Positions 9,267 to 19,187 of a DNA stretch of 64,000 bases are shown one piece after another. A model generated the notes under the pieces. That model saw only the letters and a list, made by a program, of their open reading frames with translations. It did no database searches and was not told where the DNA came from. The stretch's first letter is position 1; the number at the start of each line of letters is the position of its first letter. The DNA is from CAYSFW01 sp964620675 (GTDB lineage Bacteria; Pseudomonadota; Gammaproteobacteria; UWMA-0217), in assembly GCA_964620675.1 (NCBI GenBank), contig CAZUJU010000009.1, positions 14,012-78,011 of the forward strand. Reading direction: 5' to 3'. The position numbers and the translations under genes were made by a program.

Positions 9267-11943
9267 CCGGTTCGAGGACTTCGACGAGTTTTTGCTTGAG
9301 TTGTAACTGTTGCGACTGCGTCAGCGGCTCGCCGTCGCTGTTGGCGACGTGGAGGATATCCTGGGCTTGCTCGCTGACGGTGGCGATCCGTGCCATGCGG
9401 ATCCTCACGCCGGACTCATGGAGCACCGCAGCGATATCGGCGAGCAGGCCGGGGCGATCGGCCGCGGTGAGGTCGAGCACGGTGTAAGCTTTGTTCGGTG
9501 CGGTCGCAAAGCGGATCTCGACCGGGGTGTGAAAGGATTTGAGTTTGAACGGTATGAGGTGACGCTGATGCGGCACCACGGCGTTCTCTGGGTTGGTTAC
9601 CAAGGCTTCGAGCCGCTCGCGGATCTCAGCGATGCGGAAGTCGTCCGTGCAAACCGTGCCGTTGGTGTCGAGCACCGAGAAGGTATCGAGCGCCATCCGG
9701 TCGCGCGTGGTGTAGATCCGGGCATCGATGATGTTGAGCCCGAGCTGCTCCATACTGCGGGTCGCGAGGCTGAAAATACGCGGATGGGCCTTGGCGTAAA
9801 TCGCGATCTCGGTGACGCCGCGGTGCGAACACGGGATGATATCGATCGGTCCCCGATCATCGCGTACCTGACCGAGCACGAGGCGGGTGTGCCAGGCCGC
9901 CGTGGTGGCGTCGTGGCGGCGAAAATACTCGGTGTGAAACTGCTCCCAAGCCTTCAGCACCGACATCTCGTCGATCGAATCCTGGGCGAGAAGACGTAAC
10001 GCCTCCATCCGGGTTTCCTGGATCTGCTGGTCCTCCAACTCCCCTTGACTGCGATGCTTGGACTCGTATTCGAGCCACTGCCGGGTCCGCCGGAACAACT
10101 CCGCTAGCAGGCTCGAACGCCAGTCGTTCCAGAGGTCCGGATTGGTGCCGCGAATGTCGCTGACGGTGAGGAGATACAGATAGGTCAGCCGGTCGACATC
10201 GCCGACCTCGGCCGCGAACTCACGAATGACGTCGGGGTCGCTGATGTCCTTGCGCTGCGCGATCAGCGACATCAACAGGTGCTTCGCCACCAGCCATTCG
10301 ACCAGCGCCGAATCCTCGGCGCTCAGGTTGTGGCGCAAGCAGAACTCGCGCGCATCGACCGCGCCCAATTCCGAGTGGTCACCGTTGCGGCCCTTGCCGA
10401 TATCGTGAAACAGCGCGGCAAGGTAGAGCACTTCGGGGCGCTGGATGCGCTGGTAGATTTTGCTGCATTCGGGCAACTCGTGGCGGTGTTTGGCGACCCC
10501 GAGGCGGCGCACGTAGCTCACCACGGTCAAAATATGTTCGTCGACGGTGTAGATGTGGAACAGATCGAACTGCATGCGTCCGGTGACGTGCTCGAAGATC
10601 GGCAGATAGGCGCCGAGCACCCCGTAGTTGCTCATGCGCTTGAGTTCGTGAAACACCCCGCGCGGCTGGCGCAGGATTTCCATGAACAAGGCGCGGCAGA
10701 TCGTATCGTTGCGAAAGTCCTCGTCGATACGGAACAGATTCTTGCGGATCAGCCGGATCGTGCTCGCGCGCACTCCGCGTGCCTCGGGCATTTGTTCGAG
10801 CAGCAGAAACACCTCAAGTAGCGAAGGCGGCGAGATCTCGAAGACCTCCGGCGTGCGCGCTTCGATATACCCCCGCCGTAACTGAAAGCGACGGTTGATC
10901 GGCGTGATCTGTTCATCCTCGCCGGCAAACAGGATTTCCTCCTCGAAATACTGGAGCAGCATCTCGATCAGGCGCTCAAGCCGCATTACGGTGCGGAAAT
11001 ACCCCTGCATGAAGCGTTCGACCCCGAGATTACCGGCCGCGTCGGTATAGCCGAACTGTTGTGCCAGGGTTCGCTGGAAATCGAACAACAAACGGTCTTC
11101 CTTGCGCCCGGACAGATTGTGCAGCGCGTAGCGGATGCGCCAAAGGAAATTGCGGCCTTCGCAGAGGGTCTCGTACTCGTGGGCGGTGATGACGCCGAGG
11201 TCGATCAGCTCGCGCGGATTGTCGATGTCGAAGTGGCGGCGGGCGATCCAGCCGATCAGCTGGATGTCGCGCAGTCCGCCCGGACTTTCCTTGAGATTGG
11301 GTTCGAGCCGGTAGGCGGTTTCGCCAAAGCGTTCGTAGCGGCGTTTTTGCTCCTGCAGCTTGGCTTGCAGAAAAGTTCGGCTGGGCCAGAATTCTGGCGC
11401 GCGGATCGCGGTAACGAAGCGCGCGACCAGTGTTTCGGTACCGGCGAGATGGCGCGCTTCGATCAGATTGGTCGCGATCGTCAAATCGTGGTTGGCGGCG
11501 TCGAGACATTCATCGAGCGTTCGCACGCTGTGCCCGATGTTGAGCCCCATGTCCCACAGGAAGCTGACGAAGTAACCGATCGCTTCCGGTAGTTCGGAGT
11601 TGGCCTCGTGTTCGACCAGGATCAGGATGTCGACATCGGAGGCCGGATGCAGTTCGGCGCGGCCATAGCCGCCGACCGCGAGCAGTGCGGTGTTGGACGC
11701 ATCGGCGAGACCGCATACCGTCCAGGCGCGCTGCAGGAGAATATCGACGCCGCAGGTGAGATCGCGCAGCAGATCGCCGATAAAGGCGCCTTCGGCAAAC
11801 GCGGCGTCGAGTTGGCGGCGTAACGATTTGAGTGCATCGGCATAGTTGCGCGGGATTGCGCCCAGCGTCTCGACCCGCTGGCGCCAATCGCCGATATCGA
11901 GCATCGGGACAGGATCGCGGCAGATCGGGTCCGATTTGATCAT
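9259..11943 (-). CDS. glnD: [Protein-PII] uridylyltransferase / uridylyl-removing enzyme GlnD
   Basis: GlnD is the cytoplasmic glutamine sensor that uridylylates and deuridylylates PII proteins. The product has an N-terminal nucleotidyltransferase domain (GGYGRAELHPASDVDILIL), a GlnD-specific helical region, an HD hydrolase domain (LYLAALFHDIGKGRNGDHSELGA) and two C-terminal ACT domains (around VEIRFATAPNKAYTVLDLTAADRPGLLADIA). Length, about 894 residues, is normal. I favour the ATG at 11943. A TTG at 11964 that overlaps the map stop codon is an alternative adding seven residues. It follows map by 17 bp. Confidence 0.95.
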   Translation of the reverse strand: MIKSDPICRDPVPMLDIGDWRQRVETLGAIPRNYADALKSLRRQLDAAFAEGAFIGDLLRDLTCGVDILLQRAWTVCGLADASNTALLAVGGYGRAELHPASDVDILILVEHEANSELPEAIGYFVSFLWDMGLNIGHSVRTLDECLDAANHDLTIATNLIEARHLAGTETLVARFVTAIRAPEFWPSRTFLQAKLQEQKRRYERFGETAYRLEPNLKESPGGLRDIQLIGWIARRHFDIDNPRELIDLGVITAHEYETLCEGRNFLWRIRYALHNLSGRKEDRLLFDFQRTLAQQFGYTDAAGNLGVERFMQGYFRTVMRLERLIEMLLQYFEEEILFAGEDEQITPINRRFQLRRGYIEARTPEVFEISPPSLLEVFLLLEQMPEARGVRASTIRLIRKNLFRIDEDFRNDTICRALFMEILRQPRGVFHELKRMSNYGVLGAYLPIFEHVTGRMQFDLFHIYTVDEHILTVVSYVRRLGVAKHRHELPECSKIYQRIQRPEVLYLAALFHDIGKGRNGDHSELGAVDAREFCLRHNLSAEDSALVEWLVAKHLLMSLIAQRKDISDPDVIREFAAEVGDVDRLTYLYLLTVSDIRGTNPDLWNDWRSSLLAELFRRTRQWLEYESKHRSQGELEDQQIQETRMEALRLLAQDSIDEMSVLKAWEQFHTEYFRRHDATTAAWHTRLVLGQVRDDRGPIDIIPCSHRGVTEIAIYAKAHPRIFSLATRSMEQLGLNIIDARIYTTRDRMALDTFSVLDTNGTVCTDDFRIAEIRERLEALVTNPENAVVPHQRHLIPFKLKSFHTPVEIRFATAPNKAYTVLDLTAADRPGLLADIAAVLHESGVRIRMARIATVSEQAQDILHVANSDGEPLTQSQQLQLKQKLVEVLEPVK

Positions 11944-11960
11944 GGTGGGTTCCGCTGCGT

Positions 11961-12728
11961 TCAAATCACTTCATCGTGTCGCGCGGTGAGCACCTCGTAG
12001 CCATGCTCGGTGACCAGCACGGTGTGTTCCCATTGCGCCGATAGGCTGTGATCTTTGGTCACTACGGTCCAGCCGTCCGGCAACAGTTTGGTATGGGCCC
12101 TGCCGGCATTGATCATCGGCTCGATGGTGAAGGTCATCCCCGGCACCAGCTCCATCCCGGTGCCTTGTTTGCCGTAGTGCAATACCTGCGGATCCTCGTG
12201 GAAGCCGCGGCCGATGCCGTGTCCGCAGTACTCCCGCACCACCGAGAAGCGGTTGCCTTCGGCGTAGCTTTGAATGGCGTATCCGATATCGCCGAGTCGG
12301 GCCCCGGGGCGTACCGTCTTGATGCCGCGGATCATCGCCTCGCGCGCGGCTTCGACCAGGCGCCGCGCGAGGACACCGGCTTGCCCAACATAGAACATTT
12401 TGCTGGTGTCGCCGTGGTATCCGTCCTTGATCACGGTGATGTCGATATTGACGATATCGCCGTCCTTGAGCCTTTTGTCACTCGGTATGCCGTGACAGAT
12501 TTGATGATTGACCGAGGTGCAGATCGAGCGCGGAAACCCGCGGTAGTTGAGCGGCGCCGGTACCGCGTGTTGCACTTCGACGATATACCGGTGGCAGATA
12601 TCGTTCAGCTCGTCGGTGGTCACACCGGCTTTGACGTGAGGCTCGATCATTTCCAGAACCTCGGCGGCAAGCCGCCCGGCGACCCGCATCTTCTCGATTT
12701 CATCGGGGGTCTTGATCGAAACGCTCAT
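11961..12728 (-). CDS. map: Type I methionine aminopeptidase
   Basis: It removes the initiator methionine from nascent proteins. The 255-residue product shows the pita-bread fold with the dinuclear metal ligands visible in order: Asp in VNIDITVIKDGYHGDTSKMF (two Asp), His in YCGHGIGRGFHEDPQVLHYG, Glu in MTFTIEPMIN and Glu in WEHTVLVTEHG. The ATG at 12728 (MSVSIKTPDEIEKM) matches the family N-terminus better than the ATG at 12749. It lies between nadB and glnD on the same strand; in many gammaproteobacteria map is likewise followed by glnD. Confidence 0.95.
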   Translation of the reverse strand: MSVSIKTPDEIEKMRVAGRLAAEVLEMIEPHVKAGVTTDELNDICHRYIVEVQHAVPAPLNYRGFPRSICTSVNHQICHGIPSDKRLKDGDIVNIDITVIKDGYHGDTSKMFYVGQAGVLARRLVEAAREAMIRGIKTVRPGARLGDIGYAIQSYAEGNRFSVVREYCGHGIGRGFHEDPQVLHYGKQGTGMELVPGMTFTIEPMINAGRAHTKLLPDGWTVVTKDHSLSAQWEHTVLVTEHGYEVLTARHDEVI

Positions 12729-12828
12729 GGCTCGGGCAGGATTGAACATAATCGCGAGAGACTGACAGGATCATCGAAAAAGGTCAAAAACCCGTGGTAC
12801 GAAACCGTGGGTTTCGGCGCCATGGGGA

Positions 12829-14463
12829 TCAGTCGCACGGGGCGTTGACGCGTGGCCGCAGGCCGCGCTGCAACACGCTGCCGACGCCTTCAAGCGCGGG
12901 GTCGGGCTCGGGATAGTCGCGGGTGAAATGGAGTCCGCGGCTTTCCTTGCGCAGGGTTGCCGCTTGAATGATCAGGTCGGCGACCTCGGCGAGGTTGCGC
13001 AGTTCGATCAGGTCGGGCGTGATGCGAAAGTTGGAATAGAACTCATGGATCTCTGCATTGAGCAGATCGACGCGGTGCTTGGCGCGTTCAAGACGCTTTT
13101 TGGTCCGTACGATACCGACGTAGTCCCACATGAAGCGTCTTAACTCATCCCAATTGTGAGTCACCACCACGTGCTCATCGGAATCGGTGACCCGACTTTC
13201 GTCCCACTCCGGGATCGGCCCAAGGTAGGTCGTCTCGGCCGATCGCCGCAGCATGTCGTGCGCCGCCGCGCGACCGAATACCAAGCATTCAAGTAGGGAG
13301 TTGCTGGCGAGGCGATTGGCGCCGTGCAGACCTGTGTAGGCGACTTCGCCCGCGGCGTAGAGGTTGGGTAGATCGGTGCGCGCCCGCAGATCGGTGACGA
13401 CGCCGCCGCAGGTGTAGTGCGCGGCGGGTACGATTGGCAGGGGTTCGCGCGTCAAGTCGAAGCCAAATTCGAGGCAGCGTGAATAAATGTTGGGGAAGTG
13501 CGCGCGGATGAATTCGGCGGGTTTGTGGCTGATGTCGAGGTACAGGCAATCCGCGCCGAGGCGTTTCATTTCGTGGTCGATCGCGCGGGCAACGATATCG
13601 CGTGGCGCTAGTTCCTGGCGCGGATCGAAGCGGTGCATGAAACGTTCACCGTCCGGCAACTTGAGGTGCGCGCCTTCGCCACGCAGCGCCTCGGTGATCA
13701 GGAACGACTTGGCCTGCGGGTGATATAGGCAGGTCGGGTGAAACTGCACGAACTCCATGTTGGCGATGCGGCAGCCTTTGCGCCAGGCGATCGCGATCCC
13801 GTCGCCGGTCGAGCCGTCCGGGTTGCTGGTATAGAGGTAAACCTTGCTGCAACCGCCCGTCGCGAGTAGGGCGAAGCGGGCGCGAAATACCTGCACGTGG
13901 CCGGACTCGGCATTCAGGATATAGGCACCGACGCACCGCGCGCTACCTTCGTGATAGGCGGTGATGAGGTCAACCGCGATATGGGATTCGAACAGTTGGA
14001 TATTCGGCTGCGCGCGGGCCTGTTCCAGCAGGACTTCCTCAAGCGCGCGACCGGTCGAGTCTTCGACATGGGCCACTCGGCGCTGGCTGTGGCCGCCCTC
14101 GCGCGTGAGATGCATGCCGGATTCGAGGCCGTCGCGGGTGAAAGGCATCCCTAGGTCGCTCAGCCATTCGATCACTTCCCGCCCCTGAGCGGCGGTGAAT
14201 CGCACCACCGCTTCGTCGCATAGGCCAGCGCCTGCAATCAGCGTATCGGCGACGTGAGCATCAACGCTGTCCTGCTGGGATAACACTGCGGAGATCCCGC
14301 CTTGCGCCCAGTAAGTGCTCCCCCCAGCGAGGCGAACCTTGCTGAGTACCGCCACCGTGAAGTGTGGGCTGAGTTGCAAAGCGGCACTGAGGCCTGCGGC
14401 GCCGCTGCCTATTATGAGAACGTCAAAACAGAAATCTTGTAGCGCGGATTTCGAGTGCTTCAT
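12829..14463 (-). CDS. nadB: L-aspartate oxidase NadB
   Basis: NadB oxidises L-aspartate to iminoaspartate with FAD, the first step of de novo NAD synthesis. The 544-residue product has the N-terminal dinucleotide-binding motif (DVLIIGSGAAGLSAAL), the SGG/quinone-type loop (GGSTYWAQGGISAV), and the substrate-loop region (NMEFVQFHPTCLY and EALRGEGAHL). It ends in the C-terminal succinate-dehydrogenase-like helical domain. The ATG at 14463 starts 14 residues before the FAD motif. An upstream in-frame ATG at 14604 would run into rpoE. Divergent transcription from rpoE is the standard gammaproteobacterial arrangement. Confidence 0.95.
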   Translation of the reverse strand: MKHSKSALQDFCFDVLIIGSGAAGLSAALQLSPHFTVAVLSKVRLAGGSTYWAQGGISAVLSQQDSVDAHVADTLIAGAGLCDEAVVRFTAAQGREVIEWLSDLGMPFTRDGLESGMHLTREGGHSQRRVAHVEDSTGRALEEVLLEQARAQPNIQLFESHIAVDLITAYHEGSARCVGAYILNAESGHVQVFRARFALLATGGCSKVYLYTSNPDGSTGDGIAIAWRKGCRIANMEFVQFHPTCLYHPQAKSFLITEALRGEGAHLKLPDGERFMHRFDPRQELAPRDIVARAIDHEMKRLGADCLYLDISHKPAEFIRAHFPNIYSRCLEFGFDLTREPLPIVPAAHYTCGGVVTDLRARTDLPNLYAAGEVAYTGLHGANRLASNSLLECLVFGRAAAHDMLRRSAETTYLGPIPEWDESRVTDSDEHVVVTHNWDELRRFMWDYVGIVRTKKRLERAKHRVDLLNAEIHEFYSNFRITPDLIELRNLAEVADLIIQAATLRKESRGLHFTRDYPEPDPALEGVGSVLQRGLRPRVNAPCD

Positions 14464-14570
14464 TGCATCGGCCTTTTTGACATAATCGTCTGACAGGAGG
14501 AGTCGACGGGTGCGATGGACGGTACTCGCGGCCCTGAACAAAGACAATACATAACAAGACGAGGACAACC

Positions 14571-15167
14571 GTGAAAATAGGCTCGCCAGCGAGAGCTTCG
14601 GCAACGGACGCTGAACTGGTCAAGCTCACTCAAAGGGGAGATAACGCGTCGTTCGACTTGCTGGTGCAAAAGTACCAAAACAAGCTCCTCCATCTGGTGT
14701 CGCGTTACGTCAAAGATCCGGATACCGCGCTGGATGTCGTCCAGGATACCTTTATCAAAGCCTACCGTGGTCTTGCCACGTTTCGCGGCGATTGCGCGTT
14801 TTATACCTGGATCTACCGCATCGCGATCAACACCGCCAAGAATCACCTGGTATCTGAGGGACGCCGGCAACCCGAGGTTGAACTCGATGCGCCCGATACC
14901 GAGATCTATCATGCCGACGCGCAGCAGTTGCGAGATGACGCTACCCCGGAACGAGTGCTGCTGACCGAGGAAATCAAGCTCAAGATTCACGCGGTGATCG
15001 AATCGCTACCGGAAGATCTCAAGATGGCAATCATTCTGCGCGAGCTGGAGGGTTTGAGCTACGAGGAAATTGCCGAAACGATGAGCTGCCCGATCGGTAC
15101 CGTTCGTTCGCGTATATTTCGCGCTCGTGAGGCAATCGACCGCGTACTGGAGCCGCTATTGAACTAA
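14571..15167 (+). CDS. rpoE: ECF RNA polymerase sigma factor sigma-E (AlgU/RpoE)
   Basis: The 198-residue product has sigma region 2 (FDLLVQKYQNKLLHLVSRYV, DVVQDTFIKAYRGL, FYTWIYRIAINTAKN) and region 4 (LPEDLKMAIILRELEGLSYEEIAE followed by PIGTVRSRIFRARE). It directs transcription of the envelope-stress regulon and is held inactive by RseA at the inner membrane. The start is GTG with a clear gagg site at 14561–14564. It heads the rpoE–rseA–rseB–rseC–mucD operon. I could not find a convincing GGAACTT-type autoregulatory promoter in the short nadB–rpoE gap. Confidence 0.95.
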   Translation: MKIGSPARASATDAELVKLTQRGDNASFDLLVQKYQNKLLHLVSRYVKDPDTALDVVQDTFIKAYRGLATFRGDCAFYTWIYRIAINTAKNHLVSEGRRQPEVELDAPDTEIYHADAQQLRDDATPERVLLTEEIKLKIHAVIESLPEDLKMAIILRELEGLSYEEIAETMSCPIGTVRSRIFRAREAIDRVLEPLLN

Positions 15168-15228
15168 TCTCACGTTACAATGCCTTATTAGCATACTTAA
15201 TCGAGACATTAGGTCAGTGTGAAAGGGC

Positions 15229-15849
15229 ATGAAGCATACCCAGACTGAAACGCTTTCGGCCGCGATAGACGGTGAACTAACGCCGTTCGAGACTCGGCAA
15301 ATCGTGCGCGACACTTTACGCGATCCAAAGCTCGCGGCCAAATGGTCGCGTTACCATCTGATCGGTGACGCGATGCGCGGCGAATTGCCGACCAATTACG
15401 AAAGCGAGCTTGCCAAGCGCATCTCCCGACGGCTTGCGCTCGAAGGTGATAACCCGCGTCCGGCGACCGTGTCAGGAGATAGTTCGTGGGCGCGAACACT
15501 CGGCGGATTGGCCATCGCGGCGTCGGTTGCGGCGGTTTCGCTGTTGTCGTTGAAGCTCCTGACGAGCAACAATAACTATACTCCGGGTGCGGTGGAAACG
15601 GCCGGCGTCGCGCTGCAGGCGCCGTCGGCCGCGCGGCCCGGTACGCCCACCATCGCGGGGATCGAGGTGCAACCGGTTAGTACGATTGGCGCATCGCAAG
15701 GGGCTGCCGGAAACGATGCCGTCGGTGCTGCGCCGACATTACGCGATCCTCGACTCAATAGCTTCCTGGCGACACACGCCGAATTCGCGGCACGGTCAGG
15801 TCTGATGGCTCGCGCGCGAATCGTCGGTTTTGACTCGCCGCAAGAGTAA
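15229..15849 (+). CDS. rseA: Anti-sigma-E factor RseA (MucA)
   Basis: The N-terminal cytoplasmic sigma-binding domain (MKHTQTETLSAAIDGELTPFE through LAAKWSRYHLIGDAMRGEL) matches RseA. One membrane helix follows at about residues 86–108 (LGGLAIAASVAAVSLLSLKLL), then a weakly conserved periplasmic tail rich in Ala, Gly and Pro. The protein sequesters RpoE until DegS/RseP-type proteolysis. At 206 residues it has the family length. It lies 61 bp after rpoE. Confidence 0.92.
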   Translation: MKHTQTETLSAAIDGELTPFETRQIVRDTLRDPKLAAKWSRYHLIGDAMRGELPTNYESELAKRISRRLALEGDNPRPATVSGDSSWARTLGGLAIAASVAAVSLLSLKLLTSNNNYTPGAVETAGVALQAPSAARPGTPTIAGIEVQPVSTIGASQGAAGNDAVGAAPTLRDPRLNSFLATHAEFAARSGLMARARIVGFDSPQE

Positions 15850-16003
15850 CGCGCCGCATCGATCGCGCTAATGGAACCGATCTGAACAACGTCCGGCGGA
15901 GTGGCGCGCCGGGGTGCGGCAAAGTTCGCGACTTATAACAACAACGAGGGCTTGCGTCGGGCATAGAGGCGCATGCTCGAGACCAGGAATCGAGACACAC
16001 CCT

Positions 16004-16978
16004 ATGACTCCACGAATCGTTGCGGCATTTCTGCTGGTTTCGCTGTTCCAGGTGGCGCAGGCAAAAGATCCGACACCCCGTCAGCTCTTGGAAAAAATGC
16101 TGGCCGCCGAGCAATTTCTCAACTTCGAAGGAACGTTCGTCTATATTGCGGGTCCAAAGGTCGAGACGCTTCAGGTCGTACACAGTTTCGATAAAAACGG
16201 CGAACGTGAACGTCTGACCTCAATCGCCGGTTCGAGCGAAGAACTGGTGCGCGATGACAAGCGGATGCTGTGGGTGTCGCCGGCGCGGAAAGTGGTCTTG
16301 ATCGAGTCGCTGCAAAACCGGGGTTCGGCGCGCGGCGCCATCCCCGATCCATTTCGCGAACCTGATGGACACTATGAACTGTTACTCGGCGGGACTGAGC
16401 GGGTGGCGGATCACCTTTGTCAGTCGGTCTCGATCTTTCCCAAGGATCAATTCCGTTATGGGTTCAGGCTATGCATCGAGGTTGAGAGCAGCCTACTGCT
16501 TAAGGCCCAGACCGTCGACAAGGCTGGCCAACCCCGGGAGCAAATGATGTTTACGAGCATCCGCTTACCCGAGTCGATCGCGACCGAGCGGCTTCAGACT
16601 GCGGTGCCAAAAGACGATTTTGCGGTCTTGCAGGCGCGCGATCAGCCGGCCGGCAAGGCCAGCATCGCGATCGACCCGAGCTGGACGATAACCGATTTGC
16701 CGCCCGGCTTTCTCCTCACGCAGAACGTGATGCGGCATATCGCGAGCAGCGCCTTGCCGGTCCAACACATCGTGCTGGATGACGGACTCGCGACCTTGTC
16801 AGTGTTTATTTCCAAATCGGTCCCGGGGGAGCCTTATGCTGAAGGGGTTCTGCAATCCGGGGCGCTCAGCGCGTTTTCCCGCAAGATCGACGACCACGTC
16901 GTGACTGTGATCGGAGAGGTGCCGGCGCTGACCGCAGAAAAGGTCGGAATCGCAGTCGCCTACAAGCGTCCGAACTGA
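16004..16978 (+). CDS. rseB: Sigma-E regulatory periplasmic protein RseB (MucB)
   Basis: The 324-residue protein starts with a signal peptide (MTPRIVAAFLLVSLFQVAQA) and continues with the MucB/RseB N-terminal lipoprotein-sensing domain (PRQLLEKMLAAEQFLNFEGTFVY, VVHSFDKNGERERL) and the C-terminal RseA-contacting domain (WTITDLPPGF). It shields RseA from cleavage and senses off-pathway envelope material. The start at 16004 is chosen because it opens the signal peptide; an in-frame ATG at 15914 would bury it. The 154-bp gap before it is longer than the other gaps in this operon. Confidence 0.92.
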   Translation: MTPRIVAAFLLVSLFQVAQAKDPTPRQLLEKMLAAEQFLNFEGTFVYIAGPKVETLQVVHSFDKNGERERLTSIAGSSEELVRDDKRMLWVSPARKVVLIESLQNRGSARGAIPDPFREPDGHYELLLGGTERVADHLCQSVSIFPKDQFRYGFRLCIEVESSLLLKAQTVDKAGQPREQMMFTSIRLPESIATERLQTAVPKDDFAVLQARDQPAGKASIAIDPSWTITDLPPGFLLTQNVMRHIASSALPVQHIVLDDGLATLSVFISKSVPGEPYAEGVLQSGALSAFSRKIDDHVVTVIGEVPALTAEKVGIAVAYKRPN

Positions 16979-17116
16979 AGGGCTGCGAAAACCGATTCGC
17001 GTTCCGTTCCAACGATCAAGCCGTTACGGGGTTCGGTCCGGTGCGAAGCGCGCACGGCGACTGGATTCCGCTATGATTGGGGTTCCTAATGCAGCGCGAG
17101 AGTGGATCGAACCAGG

Positions 17117-17626
17117 ATGATTGTGGAACAGGGGGTCGTGATCGCGACCGATGCCGAACTCGCCTGGGTTGAAATGCGACGCCAGCGCACCTGCGGCGGG
17201 TGCAAGGAGCAACAGGGCTGCGGCATCTCAGCGATCGATCGCTGGCTCGGCGAACGCGCTACGGTGTTGCAGGCACGCAATGCGGTTGGCGCGGCGGCCG
17301 GTGATCGAGTCGCGGTCGGACTTGGCGAAGGTGCCTTGCTGCGCGGGGCGGGGTTGGTTTACATCACACCCATTCTGGCGTTGCTTGTGATGGCCGGGGT
17401 GGTTCAGCTTTGGGCACCCGCAGCGAGTGAGTGGCCGGTGGTGTTGGCTGGGGCTTTGGGGTTCGTGGTCGCGTTGTTCTGGGTACGGCGGGTCGCGGTT
17501 GGCCAAGGTCGGCGCGACGACTGGCAACCGGTGGTCGTGGAGCGATTGGGGCGCGACGGCGAAGGCGACGAGATCCCGGTGCGTAATCAGCAAACGACGG
17601 TCGCCCGGCTTCGCTTTCGTCGGTAG
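17117..17626 (+). CDS. rseC: SoxR-reducing system protein RseC
   Basis: The 169-residue inner-membrane protein has the RseC Cys-rich N-terminus (RTCGGCKEQQGCG, pattern C-x2-C-x5-C). Two membrane helices follow at about residues 75–120 (LVYITPILALLVMAGVVQLW and WPVVLAGALGFVVALFW), then a basic tail. RseC belongs to the sigma-E operon; in E. coli it is linked to SoxR reduction, and its link to envelope stress is modest. The ATG at 17117 is preferred to a GTG at 17102 because it matches the family start (MIVEQGVVI). Confidence 0.88.
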   Translation: MIVEQGVVIATDAELAWVEMRRQRTCGGCKEQQGCGISAIDRWLGERATVLQARNAVGAAAGDRVAVGLGEGALLRGAGLVYITPILALLVMAGVVQLWAPAASEWPVVLAGALGFVVALFWVRRVAVGQGRRDDWQPVVVERLGRDGEGDEIPVRNQQTTVARLRFRR

Positions 17627-17726
17627 AGAATATGCAGCCGGTCGCCCGTTCGGCGGTTATTGGCCTTTTCCGAAGGCACTTGCCATAATTGCGCGCTCGT
17701 TTTTCCCCACCGCTCCGGAAGCCGTC

Positions 17727-19187
17727 ATGTCATTTCGCTCTCGTCGCCCCTTTTTGCGTCTCTCGCCTTGGCCCTGGCTTCTGGCGCTCATGCTCTCCGC
17801 CCCGGTCCACGCGGTGCTACCGGATTTTACCGGGTTAGTCGAAAAGCACAGTCCGGCCGTGGTCAATATCAGCACGACGGGTAAAGCGATCGCTACTGCG
17901 GCGCTGCCCGATATCTTCCGCATTCCTGATATGCCAAAGGATGAAGGTCTGCAGGAGTTCTTGCGGCGGTTTATGGAGCGCTATCAAGGGGAAGGGCGCG
18001 GCGAAGGCGAGGGCGGCGGCGAGCGGGAAGAGGGGCCGGATACGAGTTCACTTGGTTCCGGTTTCGTCTTTTCGAAGGACGGCTACATCATCACCAATCA
18101 CCACGTGATCGCTAACGCGGACGAAATCGTGGTGCGTTTGAGCGACCGGCGCGAGTTCACCGCAACCGTGATCGGTAGCGATCCCCGTAGCGATATCGCG
18201 CTGATCAAAATCGAGGCCAGCGATCTTCCGGTGTTACCGATTGGCAGCGCGGAGAAGCTCAAGGTTGGCGAGTGGGTGCTCGCGATCGGCTCTCCGTTTG
18301 GCTTCGAGCACACGGTCACAGCCGGTATCGTCAGCGCGAAAGGGCGGTCGTTGCCTTCAGAGCAATACGTCCCGTTCCTTCAGACCGACGTCGCAATCAA
18401 TCCCGGGAACTCCGGTGGACCTCTCTTTAACATGCAAGGTGAAGTGATCGGCGTAAACGCGCAGATATACAGTGAAACCGGCGGTTTTATGGGATTGTCC
18501 TTCGCGATTCCGATTGAGGTGGCTATCGACGTCGCAGCGCAAATTAAATCCAAGGGAAGAGTCGATCGGGGCTGGCTCGGTGTCTACATTCAGGAGGTGA
18601 CCCGCGAGCTTGCGGAGTCGTTCGGATTATCGAAACCCGCCGGCGCCTTGGTCGCGCAGGTGTTGCCGAACAGTCCTTCCGAAAAAGCGGGTATCCGGGT
18701 CGGGGATGTTTTGCTGAGTGTGGATGGTAAATCGGTGCGCCGATCGGCGGATCTGCCACCGATTGTCGGTCGTTATACGATCGGCTCGAAGGCCAAACTC
18801 AAATTGCTGCGCGACGGCAAAGAGATTGAGATTGTCGCGACGATCGAGCAGTTGCCGGAGGAAGATGAATTGCAGGTCGGGCGTACGCCGCGTGGTAACG
18901 AGGCGCCACACAGTACGCTCGGCTTAGTCCTCACGCCGTTAAGCAAGGAACAAGAGGAGAAGCTCAAGCTGAGCGAGGGCCTGGTGGTCAAGGAGGTTTT
19001 CAAAGGACCTGCGATGAAGGCCGGCGTGCGGGCAGGTGATATCTTAATATCGATCAATAATCAGCGGGTGACCACGCAGGAGGCCTTGGCGAAGCTACTC
19101 GAAAACCTGCCCCAGGATCGGCCGGTGCCGCTCTTGATCCACCGTGAAGGCAGCCCGGTCTTTCTCGCGCTGAAGTTGGGCGAATGA
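17727..19187 (+). CDS. mucD: Periplasmic DegP/MucD-type serine endoprotease
   Basis: This 486-residue HtrA protease has a signal peptide (cleavage near PVHA/VLPDF) and a trypsin-like domain with the triad His126 (IITNHHVIA), Asp156 (DPRSDIALIK) and Ser229 (NPGNSGGPLF). Two PDZ domains follow (about 270–360 and 385–480). It degrades or refolds damaged periplasmic proteins. Its position right after rseC matches Pseudomonas mucD. A Gly/Glu-rich linker (GEGRGEGEGGGEREEG) forms the expected LA-loop region. The ATG at 17727 begins the signal peptide; the in-frame frame upstream to 17427 overlaps rseC and is rejected. Its stop overlaps the next gene by 4 bp. Confidence 0.94.
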   Translation: MSFRSRRPFLRLSPWPWLLALMLSAPVHAVLPDFTGLVEKHSPAVVNISTTGKAIATAALPDIFRIPDMPKDEGLQEFLRRFMERYQGEGRGEGEGGGEREEGPDTSSLGSGFVFSKDGYIITNHHVIANADEIVVRLSDRREFTATVIGSDPRSDIALIKIEASDLPVLPIGSAEKLKVGEWVLAIGSPFGFEHTVTAGIVSAKGRSLPSEQYVPFLQTDVAINPGNSGGPLFNMQGEVIGVNAQIYSETGGFMGLSFAIPIEVAIDVAAQIKSKGRVDRGWLGVYIQEVTRELAESFGLSKPAGALVAQVLPNSPSEKAGIRVGDVLLSVDGKSVRRSADLPPIVGRYTIGSKAKLKLLRDGKEIEIVATIEQLPEEDELQVGRTPRGNEAPHSTLGLVLTPLSKEQEEKLKLSEGLVVKEVFKGPAMKAGVRAGDILISINNQRVTTQEALAKLLENLPQDRPVPLLIHREGSPVFLALKLGE